Shown here piece by piece: positions 8,289 through 15,267 of a DNA stretch of 64,000 nucleotides. A program made the translations under genes and the position numbers. Below the pieces are notes generated by a model. The model did no database searches. It had not been told where the DNA came from and worked only from the letters and a program-made list of their open reading frames with translations. Position 1 is the first letter of the stretch; each line of letters opens with the position of its first letter. The stretch is from positions 157,720 through 221,719 of the forward strand of contig JAFYNM010000029.1 of the NCBI GenBank assembly GCA_017549765.1, in the 5' to 3' direction. This DNA is from Bacteroidales bacterium. Its GTDB lineage: Bacteria; Bacteroidota; Bacteroidia; Bacteroidales; WCHB1-69.

Positions 8289-9424
8289 CTCGCTCCATTG
8301 GAGATCACGACGTCGTAGACCTTTGGTTCGTGGCCGAAGCGGGTGGCGAATTGTTTTTTAGCAGTTTCGATAAAGGATTGATAGAGAGATTCTTTCACCA
8401 GGTTAATGGTGCAGCCGCCGAAACCGCCGCCCATGACGCGGGAACCGGTGACGCCGCACTCCTTGGCCACCTCGTTGAGGAAGTCGAGTTCCTCGCAGCT
8501 GACTTCGTAGAGCTTGCTCATGCCGTAATGCGTGCCGTACATGCAGGCGCCCACCGTCTCGTAGTCGCCCTTTACCAAGGCGTCGCAGACATCCAACACC
8601 CGCTGCTTCTCGCCGATGACATACTCGGCCCGCAGATAGTCTTCATCGGAGATTTCATCTTTCACCTCCTGCAGCATCTCCATTGTAGCATCGCTGAGAA
8701 ACTGCACCTCGGGATGATGGGCCGCGATGTGCTGGCAGGCATTTTCGCAAGACTCACGCCGTCTGTTGTAGGCAGATGATGCCAGCTCGTGTTTCACCAC
8801 GGTGTCTAACAGCACCAGCTTATAGCCCTCTGGGTTGAAGGGGAAATACTCAAACTCCATCGTGGCACAGTTGAGGCGCATCAGATGGCCCTTTTTGCCG
8901 AACAGGGAGGCAAACTGGTCCATGATGCCGCACTTGACACCGCAGTAGTTGTGCTCGGTGGACTGCCCGATGCGCGCCAACTCGAACTTGTCGATGCCGA
9001 GGGCCAGCAGGTCGTTCAGGGCGAAGGCGAAGGTGCTCTCTAATGCCGCTGATGACGACATGCCCGCACCCAGGGGGACATCCCCATAGAAGCAAGTGTC
9101 GAAGCCCTGCACCGCATAGCCGCGCTTCTGGATCTCTCGACAGACGCCGAAAATATAGCGCGCCCATGCCTCGGAGGGCTTGTCCTCCTCCCGCAAGCCG
9201 AAGTCGCAATATGCATCATAATCGACGGAATAGGCACGAACGCAATCGGTGCCATTCAAGGCAACACAAGCATAGATGCCCTTGTCGATGGCGCCGGGGA
9301 AGACAAAGCCTCCATTATAGTCGGTATGCTCGCCAATCAGGTTGATACGGCCGGGGGAAGTGTACAGCACGCCCTCTCCTCCAAATCGTTGAAGAAAAAG
9401 AGATTGTAACGTTTCTATATTCAT
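8252..9424 (-). CDS. galK: Galactokinase
   Basis: A 390-residue GHMP kinase. Motif 1 PGRINLIGEHTDYNGG near residue 24, the phosphate-binding loop PLGAGMSSSAALE near 116, and motif 3 GSRVMGGGFGGCTINL near 335 are all intact. It phosphorylates galactose to galactose-1-phosphate, the first committed step of the operon. Length is normal. The last eight residues (SCQCSVIS) come from a dispersed intergenic repeat and are unlikely to be ancestral. It is the first gene of the gal operon and diverges from the rhodanese/nqrA genes. Confidence 0.95.
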   Translation of the reverse strand: MNIETLQSLFLQRFGGEGVLYTSPGRINLIGEHTDYNGGFVFPGAIDKGIYACVALNGTDCVRAYSVDYDAYCDFGLREEDKPSEAWARYIFGVCREIQKRGYAVQGFDTCFYGDVPLGAGMSSSAALESTFAFALNDLLALGIDKFELARIGQSTEHNYCGVKCGIMDQFASLFGKKGHLMRLNCATMEFEYFPFNPEGYKLVLLDTVVKHELASSAYNRRRESCENACQHIAAHHPEVQFLSDATMEMLQEVKDEISDEDYLRAEYVIGEKQRVLDVCDALVKGDYETVGACMYGTHYGMSKLYEVSCEELDFLNEVAKECGVTGSRVMGGGFGGCTINLVKESLYQSFIETAKKQFATRFGHEPKVYDVVISNGARRVVSCQCSVIS

Positions 9425-9500
9425 TATCTACATTAATTTCAAACGAGGGCGCAAATTAACAAAAATTTGAATTGAATGAACTCCTTATGATAAAAAAAGC

Positions 9501-9508
9501 TATCTTTG
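9501..9508 (+). promoter_or_regulatory. -7 promoter element upstream of rhodanese/nqrA
   Basis: TATCTTTG, 27 nt before the ATG at 9535. Its position makes the more upstream in-frame ATG at 9472 unlikely to be used. Confidence 0.65.
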
Positions 9509-9534
9509 CCACTCTCAAAAAAACAGTATCATTT

Positions 9535-9912
9535 ATGAAAAGAATCATCCCTACCTTCTTCCTGCTGCTTTTGATAGCATGCACTGGTTTCGCCCAGACC
9601 AAAGGTTTTACCTCCATGAGCAACGAGCCCTTTGCCAAACTCATCAAGAAGAAAAGCGTCCAGCTTATCGATGTGCGCGATGCGAGACAATACGAGAAGG
9701 GACATATCAAAGGGGCCATCAACATCGAATTCTCGTCCAAGGGCTTCGACCGCAAACTCATGGAACTCAAAAAGAGAAAGCCAGTTGCTGTTTATTGCAA
9801 CGCCGGCAGAAGCAGCAAGTCAGCTGCCAAGAAGCTGGTGGAAATGGGCTTCAAGAAGGTGTACGAGCTAGACAAAGGATTCAAGTCGTGGGATGGCGAA
9901 AAAGAACCATAA
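9535..9912 (+). CDS. Periplasmic rhodanese-like protein
   Basis: A protein of 125 residues when started at the ATG that follows the promoter motif. It has a lipoprotein-like or Sec signal peptide (KRIIPTFFLLLLIACTGFAQ) and one rhodanese domain with LIDVRDARQYEKGHIKGAINI and the active-site cysteine loop YCNAGRSSKSA. Such single-domain exported rhodaneses probably handle sulfane sulfur or act as binding proteins; the substrate is unknown. Only 19 nt separate it from nqrA, so they likely share a transcript. Confidence 0.88.
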   Translation: MKRIIPTFFLLLLIACTGFAQTKGFTSMSNEPFAKLIKKKSVQLIDVRDARQYEKGHIKGAINIEFSSKGFDRKLMELKKRKPVAVYCNAGRSSKSAAKKLVEMGFKKVYELDKGFKSWDGEKEP

Positions 9913-9931
9913 CGATCTATAGAACAACACT

Positions 9932-11272
9932 ATGCAATATCATATCACTAAAGGGTTAGACCTGAAGATAGCGGGCGCCGCGTCAGATGTGATGCTCGAG
10001 TTGCCGTTGTCGGATCAATTCCGCGTGTCCCCCAGCGACTTCCGCTGGCTGAAGGCCAAGTTGATGGTACAGTCTGGCGACCGGGTGGAGATCGGCACCC
10101 CGCTATTTTGCGACAAGCAGGACGAGCGCATTGTCATCGTCTCCCCTGTGGCAGGCACTGTCCAGGAGATCGTGCGTGGCGAGAAGCGCGTCATCAAGGC
10201 CATCACCATCGTCCGAGATGCCGACGCGCCAGTCCAAGCGAAAGTCTCTTTTGCAGAACCGACCGATAGCGATTCCGTGCGCGCGCTACTGCTGCAACAT
10301 GGTCTATGGCCCTGTCTGCGGCAGCGTCCCTTTGCCACGATACCCAATCCCGACATAACACCCAAGGCCATCTTCGTGCCCTGTTTCGACAGCAACCCGC
10401 TCGCGCCCGACTACAACGTGCTGTTGCGCGGTCAGGAGGAGCATTTCCTTTACGGGTTGAAGATGCTACAACGCGCTGCGGGCGATGTACCCACGCACCT
10501 GTGTATGCGCGAAGGGGCTGACAACCAACTCTTTGAAAAGGCCGAGGCGGTGGAGAAGCACTACCTAAGCGGCCCGCATCCCGTGGGCAACGTGGGCACG
10601 CACATCCACTTGATTGACCCGCTTGAAAAAGGCGAGACGGTGTGGTTCATCCATCCGCAGGAGGCAGCCCGTATTGGGCAGTTTTTTGCGGAGCATGTGC
10701 TGCAATTTGAGAAGACGGCGGTCCTAACAGGTCCAGAAGTCAGCAATACCGGCTATTTCCGCACGGTGTATGGCGCGGACCTCACGAACCTGCTCACCGA
10801 CAACCTCACGCAGGAGAACGTGCGCATCATCAGCGGCAGCGTGTTGGGCGGACGCCAATGCCAGCAGCCACCTGTACTGGGCTTCTACGATCAGCAGATG
10901 ACGGTCATTGCGGAAGGCGGGAAGCGTGAAATTCTCGGGTGGCTGTTGCCCGGGTTGAAGAAGTGGAGCTTGTCGCGCACGTTCCTTGCCTGGATCACGC
11001 CCAAGCGCACCTATGAGGTGGACACTTCGCTGCACGGCGGACGCCGCGCCTTCATGATGACGGACGTCTATGACAAAGTCTTCCCCATGGATCTGTTGCC
11101 GTTGGAGATCCTCAAGGCCTGCGAGATCAAGGACATCGAGAAGATGGAAACCTTGGGCATCTACGAAGTGGACAGCGAGGACTTCGCCCTCTGCGAGCTC
11201 GTCTGCCCCTCGAAGAAAGAGTGCCAGAAGATTGTGGAGGAAGGGATGAGGGAAATAAGAGTTAAGAGTTAA
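9932..11272 (+). CDS. nqrA: Na+-translocating NADH-quinone reductase subunit A
   Basis: A 446-residue peripheral subunit that begins with the NqrA signature GLDLKIAGAAS and continues with KAKLMVQSGDRVEIGTPLF, a biotinyl/lipoyl-like fold, and the ATIPNPDITPKAIFV region. NqrA is the cytosolic subunit linked to quinone binding in the sodium-pumping NQR. The rest of the complex does not follow directly: nqrB starts 8.3 kb downstream. The C-terminal residues RVKS and the stop codon are encoded by an AGTTAAG repeat array, so the end of the protein appears rewritten by the repeat. Confidence 0.93.
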   Translation: MQYHITKGLDLKIAGAASDVMLELPLSDQFRVSPSDFRWLKAKLMVQSGDRVEIGTPLFCDKQDERIVIVSPVAGTVQEIVRGEKRVIKAITIVRDADAPVQAKVSFAEPTDSDSVRALLLQHGLWPCLRQRPFATIPNPDITPKAIFVPCFDSNPLAPDYNVLLRGQEEHFLYGLKMLQRAAGDVPTHLCMREGADNQLFEKAEAVEKHYLSGPHPVGNVGTHIHLIDPLEKGETVWFIHPQEAARIGQFFAEHVLQFEKTAVLTGPEVSNTGYFRTVYGADLTNLLTDNLTQENVRIISGSVLGGRQCQQPPVLGFYDQQMTVIAEGGKREILGWLLPGLKKWSLSRTFLAWITPKRTYEVDTSLHGGRRAFMMTDVYDKVFPMDLLPLEILKACEIKDIEKMETLGIYEVDSEDFALCELVCPSKKECQKIVEEGMREIRVKS

Positions 11273-11298
11273 GAGTTAAAAGTTAAAAGTTAGAAGTT
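11256..11298. repeat. AGTTAAG heptamer array after nqrA
   Basis: About five imperfect copies of AGTTAAG grading into AGTTAAAAGTTAGAAGTT. The array supplies the nqrA stop codon and marks the point where the nqr gene order breaks. Confidence 0.75.
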
Positions 11299-11328
11299 TG
11301 GGGTTGGTGTTGGCAGTAGTTTTTTTTA

Positions 11329-11451
11329 TCACTCCTTGACAGTTGTCACCAGTGCCTCTATCGGCACGGTGCTGTCCATCAGGCCGATGCGGGTATCGGT
11401 GGCGTGGCGGTTCACGCCGGTGTAGGCAAGGGAGGTGTCAATATGAAAAAA
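11329..11451 (-). other. Possible 3' remnant of a lost gene
   Basis: On the minus strand an open frame with protein-like composition (DTSLAYTGVN, then RIGLMDSTVPIEALVTTVKE) ends with TGA at 11331-11329. It has no credible start, is GC-rich like genuine coding DNA here, and sits in the spacer where the nqr operon breaks. It may be the tail of a gene whose 5' part was lost. I do not recognise the family, and chance coding potential in about 40 codons cannot be excluded. Confidence 0.25.
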
Positions 11452-11454
11452 CAC

Positions 11455-11462
11455 TATCTTTG
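11455..11462 (+). promoter_or_regulatory. -7 promoter element for the fucosidase gene
   Basis: TATCTTTG, 21 nt before the ATG at 11483. Confidence 0.65.
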
Positions 11463-11482
11463 CCACCCCAAATCACCTCCTT

Positions 11483-13279
11483 ATGAGAAAAACACTTACC
11501 ATCATCCTGCTGCTGTGCGCTGTCACACTATTTCCTTTATGTGGCCACGCGCAGACCACTCCCGTACAGCCCACCTGGGCATCTCTCAACCAGCGCGGCT
11601 ATCCGAAATGGTTCCAGGATGCCAAGTTGGGCATCTTCATCCACTGGGGTCTCTACTCCGTGCCCGCCTACGCCTCCAAAGAGGGCTACGGCGAGTGGTT
11701 CTACCGCGGACTGATGCAGCGCGAGCCCGAACGGATGCACATCATGAGCTTCTACGCCGACACTACCCTGCCTGTCTTCGACCAGTACAAGGAACTCACC
11801 AAATACTGGCACGCCGAACTCTGGAATCCGGATGAGTGGGTGGATTTGTTCCAGTATGCTGGCGCAAAATATGTGGTCTTGGTCACCAAGCACCACGACG
11901 GCTATTGCCTGTGGGACAGCCAGTACCAGCCCGAATGGAACAGCGTGACGAGCGGTCCGAAGCGCAACATCGTGGAGGATTTGACCCGTTCAGTGCGGGA
12001 GAAAGGGCTGCGGATGGGCTTTTACTACTCGCTGCCCGAATGGACCAACCCGCGCCACATCTGGATGGTGGACCCCGACAACGAGATTGGCGACTACGTG
12101 GATAACTATATGGTGCCGCAATTCAAGGAGCTGGTTTCGCGCTACAAGCCCGATCTGCTCTTCTCCGACGGCGACTGGAACAACACGGCGGAACAGCTGC
12201 GCTCCAAGGAACTTATCAGCTGGTACTACAACACCGTGGGCACGGACGCCATCGTGAACAACCGCTGGGGCAACGGCACGCAGCACGGCTTCCTCACGCC
12301 CGAGTACAGCGCGGGCATCGCTAATACGGAGGTGCCGTGGGCCGAGTGCCGCGGACTCGGACGCAGCTTCGGCCTCAACCGCAACGAAGACTTGGACAAC
12401 TATATGACCGACCAGGAATTGATCCAGCATTTCGTGGAACTGGTGGCCCACGGCGGCGGTCTGACCCTCAATGTGGGACCCAACGCCGACGGCACCATCC
12501 CACTCATTCAGCAGGAACGGTTGCGCAGCCTCGGAAGATGGCTGGAAATCAACGGGGAAGCGATTTACGGTTCACGACCGTATGAGATTCCCTGCCAGCG
12601 GGAACAAGCGTCTGCCCATTTCCCTCCTTCAAGAAAAATTGCCTTTGATTGGGTTCGCAATGCCCCGATGCCAGGAGTGAGTACGGACAATTTCCATATT
12701 ACTTGGACTGGTCATTTTCAAATAGAAGAAGATGGTAATTATACTTTATTTGCAGCTGCCGATGATAGTATGACTGTCTATATCAGTGTCAATGACGAAC
12801 ATTTATTCCAGTTATTCAACATTGACAAGAATCCTTCCATAAAAACGGATTTTGCACAAAGATATTTGCACAAAGGAGACAGTGTTTTTATGGTGGTTTT
12901 CTATCATGAAAAAGATTTGGAAGCATCCGCCTCATTATTATGGCGCAAAGACGAAGGAAAATTCACTCCAATTGAAGCCGACTGGGATGGAAATATCACA
13001 TGGGACCGCACCACACGCTGTTTCACCACCCGCAACAACGACCTCTACATCATCGAGTTCAAGCGTCCGGACCGAAGCGAACCGTTAGTAATCAATAATA
13101 TGCCGAAAATAAATCCCAAAGCATCATTCCGACTGCTGGAAGACTGGGGCTATAATGCCAAACTCAAATGGAAGCAAGACAAACATGGCACAATCACCAT
13201 CGATTTTTCCAGCGTCACACAAGAATTGTTAAATCATCTGGAGCACGCCTGGGTGATTGAGGTGACGGATTATAAGTGA
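11483..13279 (+). CDS. GH29 alpha-L-fucosidase with inserted PA14-like domain
   Basis: A 598-residue exported glycosidase with a signal peptide ending near HAQ (residue 24). The GH29 barrel shows FIHWGLYSVPAY, LVTKHHDGYCLW, and LLFSDGDWN near residue 229, where the family nucleophile aspartate lies. It releases alpha-L-fucose from glycans in the periplasm. Between the conserved GEAIYGSRPYE (about residue 365) and the ITWDRTTRCFTTRNNDLY stretch lies an extra ~125-residue beta-rich module (WTGHFQIEEDGNYTLFAAADD) resembling PA14 carbohydrate-binding domains. That segment is AT-rich, unlike the flanking gene, suggesting later insertion. Confidence 0.93.
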   Translation: MRKTLTIILLLCAVTLFPLCGHAQTTPVQPTWASLNQRGYPKWFQDAKLGIFIHWGLYSVPAYASKEGYGEWFYRGLMQREPERMHIMSFYADTTLPVFDQYKELTKYWHAELWNPDEWVDLFQYAGAKYVVLVTKHHDGYCLWDSQYQPEWNSVTSGPKRNIVEDLTRSVREKGLRMGFYYSLPEWTNPRHIWMVDPDNEIGDYVDNYMVPQFKELVSRYKPDLLFSDGDWNNTAEQLRSKELISWYYNTVGTDAIVNNRWGNGTQHGFLTPEYSAGIANTEVPWAECRGLGRSFGLNRNEDLDNYMTDQELIQHFVELVAHGGGLTLNVGPNADGTIPLIQQERLRSLGRWLEINGEAIYGSRPYEIPCQREQASAHFPPSRKIAFDWVRNAPMPGVSTDNFHITWTGHFQIEEDGNYTLFAAADDSMTVYISVNDEHLFQLFNIDKNPSIKTDFAQRYLHKGDSVFMVVFYHEKDLEASASLLWRKDEGKFTPIEADWDGNITWDRTTRCFTTRNNDLYIIEFKRPDRSEPLVINNMPKINPKASFRLLEDWGYNAKLKWKQDKHGTITIDFSSVTQELLNHLEHAWVIEVTDYK

Positions 13280-13318
13280 GTTAAGAGTTAAGAGTTATAA
13301 GTTAAAAGTTAAGGCTAA
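13280..13318. repeat. AGTTAAG heptamer array after the fucosidase gene
   Basis: Four or five degenerate AGTTAAG copies followed by a GGCTAATGGCTAATAGCC word, filling the spacer to the convergent TIGR04076 gene. Confidence 0.65.
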
Positions 13319-13335
13319 TGGCTAATAGCCAAGGT

Positions 13336-13653
13336 CTAACAGCCTTCTTCGTATCTCTCCAGCAGGAAGCTCACGGGGCGGAAGCCGTCGTTGCAGCTGA
13401 TCATGGCGGAATGGGGATTTTTCATCCAGCCGTCGTAGAAGTTGCCGCGGCCGGCGGCGAGCTCCTCCACAAACCACCGCATCGACTCCCACGCACTGTC
13501 GCAGAGTCCATCGGGTTTCTTTCCGCCCACAGAGATCCAGTTGTCGCCCTCCCGCACCTCGCACGCGTGCTCGATGGGGTTCTCGTATAGTTCTGAAAGG
13601 TCCGTGTGCTGCACTTTCCGTATGGCGGTGATTTTGACGTTGAAGGATGACAT
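13336..13653 (-). CDS. TIGR04076 family protein
   Basis: A protein of 105 residues with the TIGR04076 hallmarks: a CDSAWESMRWFVEELAAG helix and the C-terminal NPHSAMISCNDGFRPVSFLLE, with conserved cysteines at positions that look metal-binding. The family is small, cytosolic and of unknown function. The start at 13653 is chosen because a TATCTTTG promoter element lies at 13683-13676, making an upstream in-frame ATG at 13698 untranscribed. Confidence 0.85.
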   Translation of the reverse strand: MSSFNVKITAIRKVQHTDLSELYENPIEHACEVREGDNWISVGGKKPDGLCDSAWESMRWFVEELAAGRGNFYDGWMKNPHSAMISCNDGFRPVSFLLERYEEGC

Positions 13654-13675
13654 TGGGGTTGAGGTTTTGAGGGAG

Positions 13676-13683
13676 CAAAGATA
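13676..13683 (-). promoter_or_regulatory. -7 promoter element for the TIGR04076 gene
   Basis: TATCTTTG on the minus strand, 22 nt before the chosen ATG. It decides the start codon of that gene. Confidence 0.65.
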
Positions 13684-13724
13684 TATTTTTTTTGCCATTG
13701 GCTATTGGCCGTTAGCCATCAATT

Positions 13725-14564
13725 TCACATGTAATAATACATCGGCATCTGGTACCGGCTGCGCACGGGATGGCCGTCCTTGAGGGCGGGGCTCCAGCGC
13801 GGCATCTCGCTTACGATCCGCAGGGCCTGCTCGTTGAGTGGGAAGAATAAAGGTACCTTGATTTCGGGTGAGGTCACGCTGCCGTCGGCTTCTATGGTGA
13901 ACTCCATAAGCACCACGCCGTTGATGTCCGATTGCCCCACCACGGAATAGTCCATACGCTGCGCTAAGTAATCGTACAGACCGTTCATGCCGCCCGGGAA
14001 AGTCGGTGCCACATCGAAGTCGCTGCCCTCACAGGGGTGAGTGAAATAGGCGGTCTGCATCGCCATTTTATTGATTGGATATTGCTGGATCATTTCGATG
14101 ATGACGCTGGATTTCATATATGACGCATCCCACTTAAAAATGTGTTGACTGCTATCGGGCTGGACATCCTTGAACAACGGGTTATCCGTGCTATGGGGAA
14201 TGATTTCGTTAAGGTATTGTTGCCCGAAAAGGGTATCTATGTACATAAAGTATTCTTTCAGTCTTTCAGCCTGGTAAGTGGTGAACGCCAGTCTTTTTTC
14301 CTCGTCTTGTACTAAATCGTACAGCAGAAAGTTGCATTTATAGCCGGGGTGCGAAGCCATAAACTGTTTCAGCGGTTCCAGATAACGCGGCATATACTTT
14401 TGGTCCAGTCTTCCGTTCGGATCCCACGGCAGGCAATCAATGACAAACCGCGTGGAGTCTTTCAGATAACCCTGATGGAAGGGGATCCCGATATAATAGT
14501 GTCGCTGGGCGGTTGCGGAGAACAGGGTGAGGAGGGCGAGGAGTATCAGGAGGGGGCGTTTCAT
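13725..14564 (-). CDS. Exported protein with TonB C-terminal-like domain
   Basis: A protein of 279 residues with a Sec signal peptide (LLILLALLTLFSATAQ). An unrecognised middle part is followed, from about residue 190, by a TonB_C-like domain: FPGGMNGLYDYLAQRM, GVVLMEFTIEADGSV, LNEQALRIVSEMPRWSPALKDGHPV. TonB C-terminal domains normally contact outer-membrane receptors and are tethered to the inner membrane; here there is no retained membrane helix or proline-rich spacer, so energy transduction is doubtful. In Bacteroidetes such domains often occur in secreted proteins of unknown role. Confidence 0.75.
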   Translation of the reverse strand: MKRPLLILLALLTLFSATAQRHYYIGIPFHQGYLKDSTRFVIDCLPWDPNGRLDQKYMPRYLEPLKQFMASHPGYKCNFLLYDLVQDEEKRLAFTTYQAERLKEYFMYIDTLFGQQYLNEIIPHSTDNPLFKDVQPDSSQHIFKWDASYMKSSVIIEMIQQYPINKMAMQTAYFTHPCEGSDFDVAPTFPGGMNGLYDYLAQRMDYSVVGQSDINGVVLMEFTIEADGSVTSPEIKVPLFFPLNEQALRIVSEMPRWSPALKDGHPVRSRYQMPMYYYM

Positions 14565-14592
14565 AATTTATAAGCGGATTGGATGTCGAGCG

Positions 14593-14600
14593 CAAAAGTA
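14593..14600 (-). promoter_or_regulatory. -7 promoter element for the TonB-C protein gene
   Basis: TACTTTTG on the minus strand, 28 nt before the start codon at 14564. Confidence 0.6.
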
Positions 14601-14673
14601 CAAAAATAACACAGTGATTGCGACCTGTGATGATATTTTTCATATTTTCGCGGCAAAATAGTCGTACTGTTTT

Positions 14674-15165
14674 ATGGGCAATAGCAATGAAAAAGCGGAC
14701 GAGGTAATCAAAGTGTATAAACGACCTTTGTGGCTGAACCTGTTTTTGGATGGTTTTTTCTTGATCTTTGCTGTTCTGTTTGTCATGGAAGCCGTCAAGG
14801 CTGACAGTGTTGGCGAAAGAATAGTGTGGTCTGTTCTTAGTGTACTATGTTTAGGTATGACATTGTATTATCTCCTACTCTGGCCTGAGAAAATCATCGT
14901 GACCCGCAAACTGCTAATCGCCGACCATATGAAAATCAAGGAAGGAAAGCGGTATCGTTATGTAGGGCGGGTGAGTATTCCTTGGGCGAGAATCAAGAAG
15001 CTTTGGTGTGAGGCGCCAGATGGTTGGTCCCGTTCCACTCATGGCTTCCTTTACCATATTGTCATGATGGATAGCCAAGAGTATTTGTTAGAACGAAGTT
15101 CCGGATATCCTGAAGAGATGATGGATGAATTGCGGAGGTATTATAGTGAATTTAGCGGGACGTAG
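14674..15165 (+). CDS. Hypothetical membrane protein
   Basis: A protein of 163 residues with two adjacent transmembrane helices (about 20-40 and 50-70) followed by a ~90-residue cytoplasmic tail starting EKIIVTRKLLIADHMK. The arrangement resembles PH-like or DUF304-like small membrane proteins, but I do not recognise a family with confidence. It stands alone between divergent and convergent genes and has no clear -7 motif. Confidence 0.6.
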   Translation: MGNSNEKADEVIKVYKRPLWLNLFLDGFFLIFAVLFVMEAVKADSVGERIVWSVLSVLCLGMTLYYLLLWPEKIIVTRKLLIADHMKIKEGKRYRYVGRVSIPWARIKKLWCEAPDGWSRSTHGFLYHIVMMDSQEYLLERSSGYPEEMMDELRRYYSEFSGT

Positions 15166-15267
15166 TCGCAGTTAGGAAATTGATATTTCAGTGGGCTGAT
15201 TAAACACCATGTATTTCGATGCGAAATAAAAGTACTTGATGGAATATGCAACACTACTAAAATGCCG

